The position numbers were made by a program, and so were the translations under genes. Under the pieces are notes generated by a model. It was not told the origin of the DNA. It saw only the letters and a program-made list of their open reading frames with translations, and searched no databases. A stretch of 64,000 nt of DNA, taken from contig JABBOT010000002.1 in the NCBI GenBank assembly GCA_016165875.1, forward strand, positions 1,327,540 to 1,391,539, read 5' to 3'. The stretch is from Acanthopleura granulata (Eukaryota > Mollusca > Polyplacophora > Chitonida > Chitonidae). Below are positions 12,413 through 24,840 of this stretch, piece by piece; within the stretch, counting starts at the first letter, position 1, and the number at the start of each line of letters is the position of its first letter.

Positions 12413-14696
12413 CTTTCAAAATAAAAACCAAAAAATAATATAGCTGTCAGGGACAGCGATTCTCGGATTCAAGCCATTAGGGCCTGTATGTGCATGTTTG
12501 TAACATTTCTTTCGTTACATCGGCGCATATACAGTAGATGTGCAGTCCGTTGCACTCCGCGATTTTCAGGATTACTCCTGTAGCAGTTTTCATTCACGTT
12601 ATCTGAAAATATCGGGCGAATTGCGCTTTTTCGCCCCTTCCATCGCAATTTGTGGCAAAAGTTAGCACTGCAGGAAAAAAAATAAGACCACACTGGTGAT
12701 CAGGACGCCAAACTACATGGGGTAGCATGTTTTCAGTATTTGTACATTTGTCCGAAACACGAATGCATTGTACATGCATTATATATCATAAGGACTTAAA
12801 TGTGCCAAACATAGTAAATCGGCCTTCGGTCAAATCTCGAAGCCCTGTGGATCCTGTATTTAAGACAGCTCAAAGATTTTCAGAACAGAATGCGTACAGA
12901 ACATATATAGCACTTTCCACTGAGCGATCTTGAGTTTTACAGCCTTAACCGTTTTCTGTCACAATTTGATCGCAATTTGCGACAAAAGTATACATCGTAG
13001 GAAGGAAATAAGATCAGATCCGTTAACAGGACGTTAAACTACATTGGGTAGCATGTTTACAAGACTCAAATTCAAAATTTTAGTTTTCACATGACATCAC
13101 TTCCGGTTCCGGTTATTTGCTCATAGATTCCATTGTGTTTCCGACCAAATAATGCAAAGGCAACAGTTGCCACATACACAAAATTTCAGATCAATCGAAC
13201 TGAGGGTTAAGAAGAAATGCCTCTCCTATTTTGCCCCAAGTTTTCCTATCAACCCAATATAACAGCCAGGGCACGTGAGCTAGAACACCCAAACTTTTAC
13301 TCACCAAATCCCAAGTCCTACTACCTTCCTAAATTTCAAACAGTTCTGCGATGCAGAAGTTTTTCAATTATAAAATTTGCAAAAATGGCGATAGTTTTGG
13401 GCATGAACAACTTCTGGTTTGTTGACGTCATTTGTGGTTATGTAAAATTTGTCAACATGCCTTGGGATGATGTTAGGCTTTAAGACTGCGCCTCTAACTT
13501 CATTGGTTAAGGAGATACACCCACTTCCGGTTTTGATGACTTCACTTGCGGTTTCAAAATTTGCATATTTGAAATCAGCGTCCACAACTGAATCAGATAA
13601 AACAATTTCTGCGACTGAAATTCTTAACAGTTTGGAAAATGCTTTGAAAAACAACAGTTTTTTCGTCACATGATAATTTCACCCAATAGCGACCTTAAAA
13701 AATGTTCAACGCAGAAAGTCCTCGATATCACCCTGAATGTACCTGTCTTGTGCAAGTGGAGTTTGAATTTCAGCTCAATCGCATCAGTCGTTCTGGAGAT
13801 GTTTAAATGTTTTCATCATAATGCAATATGGCCGCCAAGTTACGTGATGAAAAGTTTCCAAAAGTTTAGTAACAAAAAACTTTAGGTCTTTAGCTTAAAC
13901 ACACTGAAGTTTCACAATTCTACGACTTGCCGTTTTCTCGAGAAACGGGGGACAAACTTGTGGAGAATAATAGTAATGAAGAGACCTGTAGACATTGGGG
14001 GAATTTGCGCCATGTCGAGCTCTGCGGCAAAAGTATACATCGTCAAACTACGTCGGGTAGCACGCTTTCAATATTTGTACTTTCTTCCTAAACACGAATG
14101 CATTATAAATGTATTATATATCATATGGGCTTAAATGTGCCAAATACAGTAAATCGGCCCTTTTTCAAATCTTGAAGCTCTGCAGATCCTGTATTATTTA
14201 ACACAGCTTAAAAGCTTTTCAGTGTGCATTCAGAACATGTATAGCACTTTCCACTGAGCGGTTCTGAGCTTTACAGCTTTAACTGTTTTCTGTCAGGTCA
14301 CATGCAAATATGCTTTTTCGCACTTTGATCGCAATTTGATCGAAATATACATATTAGCAAAGAAATAAGATCAGATTCGTGATCAGGACATCACAGGTAG
14401 CATGTTTAGAAGACTCAAATTCAAAATTTGTGTTTTCACATGATTTCACTTCTGGTTCCGGTTGTTTGCTCACACATTGCATTCTGTTTCCAACCAAATA
14501 ATGCAAAGGCAACAGTTGATACATATACAAAATTTCAGGTCAATTGAACTGAGGGTTCGGAAGAAAATGCCTCTCAAAAGTTTTCCTATCAACCGAATAC
14601 GGCGGCTAGGTCACGTGACCAAGGACCCAAACTTTTACCCACTAAAGACAGTCCTCAGGCCTACCTTTTTCAATTTTGAAACTTTGTGATTTGAGA

Positions 14697-14719
14697 TTTT
14701 TTTTTTTTTTTTTTTTTTT
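14697..14719 (+). repeat. Poly-T run
   Basis: Twenty-three consecutive T inside the second long tandem unit. The first unit lacks it. Confidence 0.8.
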
Positions 14720-15236
14720 GGCGTGTACTACTTTCGGTTGGTTGACGTCAGTTCCGGTTATGTACAATTTGTCTACGTGCCTTGGGATGATGTTAGGCCT
14801 TAAGACTGCGTCTATAGCTTCATTGGTTAAGAAAATATACCCACTCCCGGTTTTAATGACGTCACTTCCGACTTCTCAACATTGGCATATCTGGAATCAG
14901 CGTCCAAAACTGCATCAGGAAGGACTGTTTGTAGGACATAATCTGTTCAAGTGTGGAAATTATTAGCAAAAAGCGAATTTTTCGGTCACACGACATGTTC
15001 CTCCAATAAGCCAGCTTGTACAACATACATCGCAGAAAGTTTTCATTACCACCCTGAATGTATCTAGGCTTTATGCAACTACAGTTTGAATTTCAGCTTA
15101 GTTTTCTCTAAAAACGCGGGACAAAATTGTGGAGAATAATTATAAATATAGCTGTCAGGGCCAGCGATGCCGGGGTTCAGGCGAATAAAGCCATGTGTGC
15201 ATATGTGTAACCTAGTGAAACATACATCGCTCATTT

Positions 15237-15420
15237 TATTTATTTGATTGGTGTATTACACCATACTGAAGAATAGTTTCTCATGCGAGAGCTGCCAGCA
15301 ATCTCAGAAACATCTGCAGATTGTTGGCAGATCTTTTCTCGTTGACAGGCCCCTGGCTAATTATGCTGCAATAGCACGGTATGCACTCGACCATGGCGTA
15401 ACATAAGTATCTGTGATGTA
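15237..15420 (-). repeat. SINE family A, degraded, minus
   Basis: Starts with the inverted tail ATTTATTTGATTGGTGT and continues with TACACCATACTGAAGAATA and a diverged GTTGGCAGATCTT body. It interrupts the long tandem array. Confidence 0.55.
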
Positions 15421-17155
15421 TGCGCCTTTCGTTAATTCATTTATTCGGCCCTACAGCCGAATACCTGGAGTGAATCTGAAGTGGACTTAGGCCAAAGGAG
15501 TACAGCTTGCCAAGTACTTGTTGAATTGTGATAGTTTCAATGTCGCTGTATAATAGTTAAAAGCATTCCACTGTTGACTGTCAAGAAACTATGAACAGGC
15601 ATATACATACAACTGTGATTAAACCAGAAAAATGCACTGATATCAGCAGTATCACAAGGACCCCGAACTACGTAGGGTGGTATACTTACAATATTTCTAA
15701 ATTCATCCTAGACACGAATGTATTCTATATGCATTATATAGCATATGTTTGCAAATGTGCCATATGTAGGAAATCGGCCTTTGGTCACACTGTGAAGGCG
15801 TGCTCGTCCTGTGTTTTTTTGACACATCCCTTTTAAGACAACGCTTTTTCAGCATAGATACACTAAACACATAGCCGTCTATAAACAGCGATTTTCAGCT
15901 TTATAGCTGTATCAGTTTTCTGTGACGTGACCTGCTCATATAGCCGGAATTGTATTTTTTCGCACTTTGGCCGCAATGTGCCAAAAAATACACATCGCGG
16001 GAAAAAAACAATACCTGATTCGTGATCAGGGCGTGAAAATAGGTCAGGTAGAATACTAAAACAATTTAAATTCAGAAAATGTTGATCACGTGACAAATTT
16101 GGTAATCAGTGCATTTCCACAGTTTTCAAGGTAAATAACTGATTTTTGCGTAAACGCTTTCTGTCAACCCCAAAATGGCGGCAAAAGAATGTAAACTGAA
16201 TGGTGTTTGCATTGATATATAACCAACTTAATTAGAAAGCCCACATTCTTCGTAACCATCAAAACATTGTATGTACACTATATAATATGTACAGTCATAT
16301 TAATATGGCAAATGCAGTAAATCGACCTGTGGACAATATTTCAAGGCGAGCAAGTCCTCTGTTTTTTGAGGGGGCGGGAGGTCGCAAAGCTCAACGATTT
16401 TCGGCATACATATAGTACACACATAGCCCTAATTACACACCGATTTTCAGCTTTACAACTGAAAGCAGAAAACAGTTTTCTGCCTCGTGACCTCCATATG
16501 TGGAGGAAATTGCGCTTGTTTGCAATTTGACGGCGATTTGCAACAAACCTATACGTCGCAGGAAAGAAATAAGACCAGATTCATGATCAGGATGTCAAAC
16601 TATGTCGGGTAACATGTTAAGAATCTTCAAATTCAAACTTTTCGTTTTCACATGACGTCACTTCATACGTATCTGTTAAAACCTAATTTGCATACAAATT
16701 GCCATGCCTTTCTGCCCATATATCGTCCATGGAAGGTTTGTTATATGTGCTAAATTTCAGGTCAACTGGACATTTTGTTTAGAAGAAAACAGCCGTTAGT
16801 TAACTGTTTGAACTTTAGCCCAAAATGGCCACCAGGACACGTGACTTGGAACACCCAAATTTTTTCTCGTAAAGGGTTTGCAAATGGTAATAATTGCTGA
16901 AAAAAAATATGCACTTTTAAAGGCAAATATAATAGATCATTAAATGTTACATTTTTAGGTTTAAAATTCACATTTTCCACCAGCATATCCTAACAGCTTA
17001 AAAAAACTTTAAACCGCCTTTCTGGATCAAATAATCAGGCAATATGAGAAGGCTGGTCATGCTCGATAACTGTAACTCTGAATCACTGATCAACTTCATG
17101 GAAAAAACTACAACTTTACCAGGAAAGCTGCAAAACCATTGTCATTATAACTTAC

Positions 17156-18994
17156 CTGGAGGCTCCTGTTTGATGTTTGGTAAGACGCCATTTATGGCAT
17201 TCAGCATAGGTCGTGTGACTGTTATTGAGAGAGTCTGAATGATTCCTCTTTTGGGGCCGTGGCTGGGCTGGGGCTGCTTGCTGCTGAGGGAGCGTCTTAA
17301 ACAAACCAGAGAACACTGCAGACAATCCTCACCTTCATAAACATCAGGTGAGTGCCTGTGCTTCTGTACATCTCTATGTGGTTATCTTCAGAAAGTCAGA
17401 TGAACTAGTGTGTATTCATGGAAGCAGGAATTTACTGACTTAATTTTTCACTTACAGAACAACAGTCAGGTTTATGGGGTGTGGAAACCGAAGTGTGCGG
17501 AGTAAACCACTGCCTTTCTTCAGGTAACTGGTATGCTTCCTCACTGTCAAAGACAATTCTGGGAAAACCGAATTCAAGGCTGCACCCACAATGCTCTAGG
17601 GGTGACCAGCCTATGAAAAAAATTGTGACAGGTGAAATGCACTGTCAGAAGATCACAGAGGTCTTACTATGATACAGAGGTCTTACTATGATACTTTTGA
17701 CGTCAACCCTTTTTATCTGATTAGAAACTGATGAAACTTCTCGCAGTAGTCTTGAGTGCCCTATAAGATGGATGAACCAATAAGAATGAAGATTGACAAA
17801 ATAGCTTAAGTAGTTAAGTACGGTATGTAACTCGCTGTTGGTGAACATGTACACAGTGGCCAGATCTACAAGCGGAGGAAACCTGAGTGCCCAGAGAAAC
17901 TCATACCCTTCTCCAGGCACCCGACAAACCTTGACTGTGCCACAGTGAGCTCAATCTCAAACATGCTACCTCAAGGGACAAGAGCCTGACCGATAAAAGT
18001 GGCCAGCACTTAACCATCTGAGCCATTTTAATGAACTTATTAGAATATAAACTGGACTCTTACTTGACAAGAATGTATGTATGTAGATTTGAGAACTCAC
18101 CCTGCCGTGTTGTAATGAGGTGGTAGGATTGGGGGACGGATATAATGATGAGGCATCTGCTGTGAACCCGCTGACGATGGCTGAGTGCTGCTGGGCAGGT
18201 GCTTGAGTTTGTCCGGCTCATTGCTCAGATAACTGGTAAAATCTTTGGTGTTGGGGGGGCGGAGGGGAAGCGTGGGCGGGCGATGGTGGGGTGAATACTT
18301 GTTCTAACGTTGGAGGGGAGTTGAGCTGGAACTTGGGGCTGCACTTGTGACAAACCACTCATCCCACTGGCCAGGCTGATTTTGCTAGCTGTAAAAAATA
18401 AATAAATAAATAAATAAGATCATTTATTTCACTGTATCTGGTAAGTGGTCCCCCGTACTGTAAATGGTCCAAAATTTCATCTAAAAAGTGGATCTTTAGA
18501 GGTAAATAAATGTCATGAAATATTAATGCTAAAACTTACGTTTTTCCAATAGGATTTCATCCTACATAAAGCTTCCAAACAAACCTTAATACACCTTTCT
18601 ACAATCAGTAGAACAGAATCAGGAAAAATGAGCAACTTTGCCATGAAGGAAATTTCGTGTCATTTAGGGTATTTGTATTTACACTATCTTCAGTGTGCCA
18701 TTACTCGATTACAAGTAAATTTGAAAAAAAAATCATGAATACAACCAAGAGCAACCTTAAAAATCCTGATATTTTTATTTTCATCATTGTTTAACATTGT
18801 TTTCTTTTATCACTTGTCATATCTTCAGACACTCTCACACTGTCTGGTCTGGTCCAACTTAGATGACTTATGCTCACTGCCGTGTTGGATCTGTAAACAT
18901 AAAAATTTCATGAAAGGTACACTCCTAGAAAGACGACGAAATTGTTGGGCTGGAGATACAACACCGTTGTGAGCAGATGTCCTCTATACTCACC
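17156..18994 (-). CDS. Proline-rich nuclear-type protein, partial, with a one-base frame break
   Basis: Three minus-strand pieces join in phase: an exon ending at 18994 (..KCTQRIKLDDT, donor G|GTGAGT; its 5' edge, near 19015-19030, is unclear), exon 18388-18101 and exon 17295-17156 (donor CCAG|GTAAGT). Exon 18388-18101 begins SKISLASGMSGLSQVQ and ends MPHHYIRPPILPPHYNTAG. The last exon reads GIIQTLSITVTRP then MLNAINGVLPNIKQEPPG, where IKQE fits the sumoylation consensus. Between the halves of the middle exon the frame shifts at a run of seven G on the plus strand (18253-18259). One added base there restores a continuous frame (..SAPPNTKDFTSYLSNEP) and also gives the splice phase the next exon needs. 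I do not recognise the family. Start, 5' exons and 3' exons are missing; the long tandem array begins just past the last exon seen. Confidence 0.5.
17845..18033 (-). repeat. tRNA-derived SINE (third family), intronic
   Basis: On the minus strand a head TGGCTCAGATGGTTAAGTGC resembles a tRNA D-arm. It is followed by a decayed B-box region and by a GGTTTCCTCCGC segment shared with family A. It lies between two exons of the proline-rich gene in the same orientation. Confidence 0.5.
18456..18671. mobile_element. TIR element (MITE-like), family 1, copy 1
   Basis: Starts TACTGTAAATGGTCCAAAAT and ends CATTTAGGGTA, an inverted match to the start. Interior blocks CTTCCAAAC, ACAATCAGTAGAAC and GAGCAACTTTG recur in copies at 39387 and 52132. 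Confidence 0.6.
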
Positions 18995-19204
18995 GGTGTC
19001 ATCCAGCTTTATTCTCTGTGTACATTTGTGTATAAACTATGCCTAATATGAGTTTACCTCGTTTTTCAATGATTATGTTCATTTTTGTTTGTCTTTGTGG
19101 TGTACAGATTGGACAGACACTACTCAGTGTCCTTGTGCGATCATTCATCGAAGAGAAGATGTGCGACATCCAGATCAGAGTTCATCAGAATGACTCCTGT
19201 CAAG
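18829..19204 (+). CDS. Candidate plus-strand exons, unassigned
   Basis: Two stretches have acceptor and donor signals: 18829-18916 (after ATCTTCAG; reads ..LDDLCSLPCWICKHKNFMK; donor AAAG|GTACAC) and 19108-19204 (after GTGGTGTACAG). The second is open in two frames. Joined in phase to the first it reads DWTDTTQCPCAIIHRREDV and soon stops. In the other frame it reads IGQTLLSVLVRSFIEEKMCD and ends at TCAAG|GTCATT in a phase that would fit the candidate exon at 21926. No family is recognised. The first stretch lies in an intron of the minus-strand proline-rich gene, which makes a plus gene less likely. Confidence 0.25.
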
Positions 19205-19690
19205 GTCATTGGTATTGAAGTACATCTACTCACATCACATGTCTCTTTAACCCATTTTTGCAAAGGGCATTGGTCTGTCTCAGATGTTTTCGTTTAGGTG
19301 TGGACATTCTGGAAGTTTTGTCTGTTGCTTAAGGAGATGCTCCTTTTTTGTTAAATTTAGAGTTGGTAAATTTTATTATTCAACAGGCTTATGAAATTAA
19401 AAGTGGAGAATACCATTTTATCAAATTATTCATTATTTTGGTTTGTGATGCTAAGAAATAATTTGCTGGTTATTAGTATATTCTTGAGGAAGAGATAAAT
19501 TTATATCACCATGATGTCACTTTGTTTTTTTTTTCTTTTGTTTTAACAAATCACTATAGCGTGGAAAGTGCGAGTGAGATTTAACTGCAAATCACAACTG
19601 AGATTTCGGGTTTCAGCATGGGTAGGTTTTGCAATTTAATCGCATCTTGAAATATTGGTCTTATTAGGAACTGTTAATGATAGAGCGAAA

Positions 19691-19842
19691 ATCTTATCCT
19701 CATAGGACTGTGTCCAGAATTCCTGTGTATCTTATCCTCATAGGACTGTGTCCAGAATTCCTGTGTATCTTATCCTCATAGGACTGTGTCCAGAATTCCT
19801 GTGTATCTTATCCTCATAGGACTGTGTCCAGAATTCCTGTGT
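19691..19842 (+). repeat. 38-bp tandem repeat, 4 copies
   Basis: Four copies, apparently identical, of a 38-bp unit beginning ATCTTATCCTCATAGGACTG. The lack of divergence suggests a recent expansion, or an assembly effect. Confidence 0.9.
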
Positions 19843-19934
19843 CTCTTTGCACTCTGGTTTCCTCCACAAGATGACTGCCATTATGTGAGTGAGTCAGTCA
19901 ATCAGTGATTCACTTTCCCCACATCCCAACCCAC

Positions 19935-20052
19935 ACCCACACGCAACGCAGACCCACACGCAACGCACATCCACACGCAACGCACACCCACACACAACGC
20001 ACACCCACACGCAACGCACATCCACACGCAACGCAGCACAGCACAGCACAGT
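19935..20052 (+). repeat. 17-bp minisatellite
   Basis: Six in-register copies of a unit like ACCCACACGCAACGCAC, followed by short GCACA repeats. The long overlapping open frames on both strands here are by-products of a low-complexity unit whose length is not a multiple of three. Confidence 0.85.
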
Positions 20053-21925
20053 GTGCCCTGGTGGGAAACAGCCCACAGAAAGAGGAATCCCAGCACAGTA
20101 TAATGTAGTTCTGAACAATGTGGCCTTGTTCGTGGAAATAAAAGCACTTCTGTTCTGAAGGGGAATGTCAGAATGTACTATTCCGATTTTTGCGACTCAG
20201 TGCACTAGTCATCTTCTAGATTCAGTTTTGTACAGTGACACCATTCAAAAGTTGTATGATTCATATATTAATTTAAATAGAATAATAGAATAGGCATCAT
20301 TTTGTTGTTCATATGATTTTCTTTTTGGGACATAAATTATGCAAATAATACCTCATATCCATCACTTATTGTCTTTTATTAATTCATTAGGTTGAAGACC
20401 ACTTGTAGTCGCTTTAAGTGGTGGAATATCTGATAGTTTAGACAGTACTGTATTATACAGGAAATTTCTACATATATATTTCTATAAATATATAAATTTC
20501 TATATATATATATATAATGAGGGCAAAAATGAAAATGCTAATAAAACAGCTGGTTTTGTTTCAAGTACACTCAATTGTTTTATGCACACCACACTGGATT
20601 GATTGTTTTTCCAGTTACCACAAGCACATCAGTTTGCCCCCGCATTGGAACTCATTATTTCATTTTTTGCCAGAAATTGTCACAAAAGATGAGATTATCA
20701 TAAAACCTAGGCAAGTAATGATAATGGAAAATGAGAGTTGCTCCATCCCCGCACTAGTCTACCAAATTGCTAGGATGGGAAACAAAAGGGTTTAATGTCA
20801 GAGGTCAGAACTACTCTTTGGTAATGTCCGCGTTTCCAGAAAGGCTGGAAGATACACAGTACTCCCCAAGTTTCAGCTGATATTATGAAGATTGTGAGAC
20901 TGTTTCAGACATCTTACTTTGCCCAGGCTTTGTTGTCTGTGTCGACATTCCTCCTGTAACTTCCCTCAACCCTCCTGCTTCCCCCTCTCCTTCCCCCTTT
21001 AAATACGCGGGGGGGGGGGGCAGATTCATGATGATTCATTCAAAAGGTGGAAATTTGCTGTCCAAACGCTGTGCAATAATAAGGAAGGAAAATATTTGAT
21101 AAAAAAAATATATACATTTAACATTTATAGTATACACATATATTTGTTATATCAAATAGATTTTCTGTACGTTTGTGCTATATGGCGGCTTGATCTCCTC
21201 TTTGAAGTGATTGTAGTGAAAGGCCTTTGTGTTGAAGTGAATGTCACCAGAGAGTAGGGTCAAGTTATCAGTCCTTACAGGTTACTGTTGCTATTGTTGT
21301 TGCAGGTCAGAGGTCTTATTACATTCGGATACATGCAAACATCCCAAGCTAACTCGTAAGCCTTTCGCCGTGTTTTGTATAAAATTGCATTGTCAATGCT
21401 TACAAAATGAAATAAAACCTATTGACAAATTTTGATTTTAGAAAATTGGTTTTATATTTATATACAAACTTGTTATTTTTATTTAAACAAATTACCTGGT
21501 GTTTTGAGCAGATTGTTTGCTGAAGATTTTTACAAGTTAAACGTAATGTGTTTTGCACAGATCTGTTGTGTAAAATGTGAGATAGGTACACAGTGATGTA
21601 TTCACCAGACTCTGTAACATCATATTGTTGTTACCATTGACGTCGTCTGAGTACCCTGTTCATACTCCAAGTCCCCTGGAGTGTGGCGCAAACGTTATTA
21701 CTGGACATTGAAATTAACTAAATATTTTTCACTGATGTAATGTACAGAACAAGGCTGTGTTACTTAACGATATGTACACTGTTGTATGTATACACATACA
21801 CACACGTACGCATATGTATATACACTCATGTATATGTATGTGTAAAGTTAATACATGCTTTTGAAATGAACTCACTTTTGACATGTGATATATGACCATT
21901 CTCAATCCTTGGTGAAACATTGCAG
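20053..21925. other. Gene-free stretch
   Basis: AT-rich DNA with TA-rich tracts near 20480-20518 and 21100-21150 and a run of 12 G at 21009-21020. No supported exon. Confidence 0.4.
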
Positions 21926-22024
21926 GTGTTAAAGGGCAAAAGTTGTGCGGCGTACCTCAGCCTACCAATCCTCCGTTCTTGCCACCAGGGATCATCACAT
22001 TTATGAACCGGAAAGTGGATGACA
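21926..22024 (+). CDS. Candidate plus-strand exon
   Basis: Between an acceptor ACATTGCAG and a donor GACA|GTAAAG, the frame reads VKGQKLCGVPQPTNPPF then LPPGIITFMNRKVDD. The phase in is 1 and out is 1. Composition looks coding, but the antisense strand is open as well (VIHFPVHKCDDPWWQERR), and no family is recognised. Confidence 0.25.
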
Positions 22025-22099
22025 GTAAAGAACTTTTTCATTTTCTCTCAATCAGTATATATGTTTTAAAGTAACATAGTCGAAAAAACATTGGAATAA

Positions 22100-24840
22100 G
22101 AAATTAAAACAGGAAATTTAAATTCGGTGCCCCAGAAAGTTTCGGGAGAGAATGTTATATAATCGTTGGGGAACCAACCAAGGTGCATTTACACTGGACA
22201 CCCAAATCTTGGAATCCAGACCTTACCTCAGGACCCTGATATTAATCTGGTGATTTAAAAAATAATGTCACTTTCAGGACTCTTTAGACGCCAGGACAAG
22301 GTGTCCCAACTTTGAATGGTTGAGAAATCGTTTATGGGCAACCTATAAGTCGCAGAGTTTCCGGGGCATAAGTGCACCTAGACCCTCAACAAATGTGCTG
22401 ACTTTTTCCTAATCGGAACCCTCACTTTTAATCTTTTAAAACGCTCATTCACCATGTCATATAACGGCCTAGTACTTTTCATGCATATCCCAACTCCCAG
22501 AGCCCCGAAAGGTTGACAGCTCATCTACGTCAATCAAGGATCGCGGAGCTTCCATCTTAGTGGTCCTTGCATGGACCCTCGCCTAATGTACCAGGATAGA
22601 TTTTAATCTCTAGTGGCCCAATTTTGCTCTTATATTCATCGTATCATTTAACGGCTCAAGACTCCTTAGATTACAACTCTCAGTGCCCTACAAAGGATGA
22701 GAACTCATCTACGGCACTCGAGGTGGCGGAGCTGCCGGGGCCATGTTGGCCATGGACCTCGCCAAATGTTTCGAGGTAGGCTTTTATGCTGGAAGTGGCC
22801 GAGAGGTTAGCGTGCTAGTGCTGCGTAATGACCCAGGTGCCTCTCATCAATGCTTTCTTTGTGTGTTTAAGTCCATCCCCTCCAATCGCCGGTGGGAAGG
22901 TTCGCCAGCAGCCTTTGAACGGTCGTGGGTTTCCTCCCGTCTGGCCGCCATCGTGTAAGTGAAATATTTTTGAGTACGTCGTAAAACACAATCAGTTGTT
23001 TCTTAAGCTGCTTTCTGATTGGAAATCAGCTGCTTTCATCAGATGGAAAAGTACTGAAAGAGCACTCCTATTCATTTGGTAAGGGCAATCAAATCAATAA
23101 AAAATTATACTCGATCTTTTAAAATATTTATTCACTGTGTAATTTAGCGAATCACTACAAAACGGCTGAGAATCCATCTGCGGCATTCTGAACCCTCGTC
23201 TACAGTGTTAGGTGAGACATTTATACCCATAGCCTCCACTAGCACTTTTAATCTTTTAAAAAGTTTATTCATGGTGTCATTTAACGACTCAGTACTCTTC
23301 AGATCCAAACGCTCTGCATGCCCAAACTGTAATAGTAATAACAAAAGCAGAAAAAGCAGGACAAAAGTGAAAATAAATGAACTAAATCTGAACCTTAAAC
23401 TGCCGACTATCAGATACATAATCTCTAATACTGTAGACCAGCAAACACGAAATGCAGCTTAAGTCTTCGGCTTACAGCCCATAGCGAAAGACAGAAAGAA
23501 TGCATTGTCCTAAGGTTCAGAGGTGCCTTCATGATGTGGATCCCTAAATATAGAAATATAGTGTGAAAAAAAAATTATGCTAATTAAGAATTAAGAATTA
23601 ATTAAGAATTTGCCTTTTTCATTACGCAATGCATACTTAGCTCAATCATAACCTCAGTGAAGGCCTCCCTCGGGTTAGTTCGAGGTTGCTCAAACGTTTG
23701 AACTTGAGCTACAAATGACGCGATCGCCAGCGACGCTCAAATGTGAACGTACGTGTCATTTATAGTGAGCAACCGCCGACTACCCTTCGGTCAGCCCAAG
23801 CCCTGAAGAGTTCCGGGCTCCCGTAGAGAACCAGAATTTTTTCTCTGTGAAGTCATTCCTTATTCAGTGTAAACCGCCAAATAAGTATACATTATACTCC
23901 TGTGATTAATGTATTTATCCATGATTCCTTGTGGCAACTGGGTTTTTGGTGACTGTGAAGCAACTGGGAAACATCCGCTTGTTGAAAGCCGGGGTGGTTT
24001 GATCGACAACAGGAAGCAAAACCGGGTAGCTGCGACTTGAGGCAACTGCATGGGAGCCACGCGAAGTATCCGGTCAGATTAGGTTTTGTCAACCTAGCAG
24101 ACTCAGCAGTTGTTCGAAGCTCATGTTCTGCTTTACTGCCACCTGTAGCATATGTATCCAGTTCCGTCGATCTGGGTGTGCATGCGCCCAGTTGGTCACA
24201 GTTGTTTATGGTTGTATAAAGGTTTTTTCAAACTTTTCGACTTCAAAACTCGGGTCCGTGGTTTTAATTCTTCAAAATGTCACTTCTATGGCAATGTAGA
24301 GGACGGAGCCTAACATCAAAATGAGATAGACTTTCATACTCGGAGCCCCCACATTTAATCTGTTACAAAATTTATTCACCATATCATTTAAAGACTAGGT
24401 ACTTTTCAGATCCCAATTCCCAGTGTCCCAAAATGGTAATCTATGGCAAGCAAGGGTCAAGTAGTTTCCAGGGTCTACACACACTCTGGACCCTTACCTA
24501 ACGTGCTGATATAGATTTTAATACACACAGCTTCCACTTTTGAAACGTTCTTTTCTTCATGTCCTTTAACGGCTCAGTACTTTCAGACACCAGCCTGCCG
24601 GGGCCCCAAACTGACTGAGAACTCATCTACGGTAATCTTAAGTCGAGAACTTTCCGGGGCCTGGGCGGCTCCTGAACCCTCCCCTAATTTGCTGGGTTAG
24701 ACTCTTGTGCTTAGAGCCCCCATGTTTAATTTTCTACAAAAGTTTATTTACCATGTTGTTTAATGACTCCGCACTCTTCAGATGTCTACTGTCAGTGCCC
24801 CAATACTGCTGAGAACTCATTTACGGTTTTCTGGGACATC
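22100..24840 (+). repeat. About 185-bp tandem repeat array, interrupted
   Basis: Diverged units share a block order: GAACTCATCTACGG, CCGGGGCC, GGACCCTCGCCTAA, TTTTAATC, TTTATTCACCATGTCATTTA, ACGGCTCAGTACTTTTCAGA. Clear units lie at about 22340-22790, 23110-23330 and 24285-24835. A SINE (22787-22997) and unrelated DNA (about 23460-24280) break the array. The most regular successive units are at the right end. Confidence 0.6.
22787..22997 (+). repeat. SINE family A inside the 185-bp array
   Basis: Head GTGGCCGAGAGGTTAGCGTG, GTAATGACCCAGGTGCCTCT, a shortened core (GGTTTCCTCCCGTCTGGCCG) and a GTGAAATATTTTTGAGTACG tail. Confidence 0.75.

Larger units (their letters stand above)
12430..17000 (+). 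repeat. Tandem array of a long (about 1.3 kb) repeat unit
   Basis: The same ordered set of blocks recurs: TAATATAGCTGTCAGGGAC, then CGCAATTTG, then a GGGTAGCATG block followed by CAGTATTTGTAC, then AAATCGGCC, and about 330-360 bp later a second GTAGCATGTTTA block with GACTCAAATTCAAAATTT and CACTTCCGGTTCCGG. The first GTAGCATG-type block falls near 12720, 14056 and 15673; the second near 13046, 14395, 16039 and 16606. The first two units are about 1340 bp apart and later units are more decayed. No ORF is conserved between units, so it appears non-coding. Confidence 0.7.

Noticed and set aside
19889..20158. Overlapping long ORFs on both strands
   Set aside because: Produced by a 17-bp low-complexity repeat whose unit is not a multiple of three.
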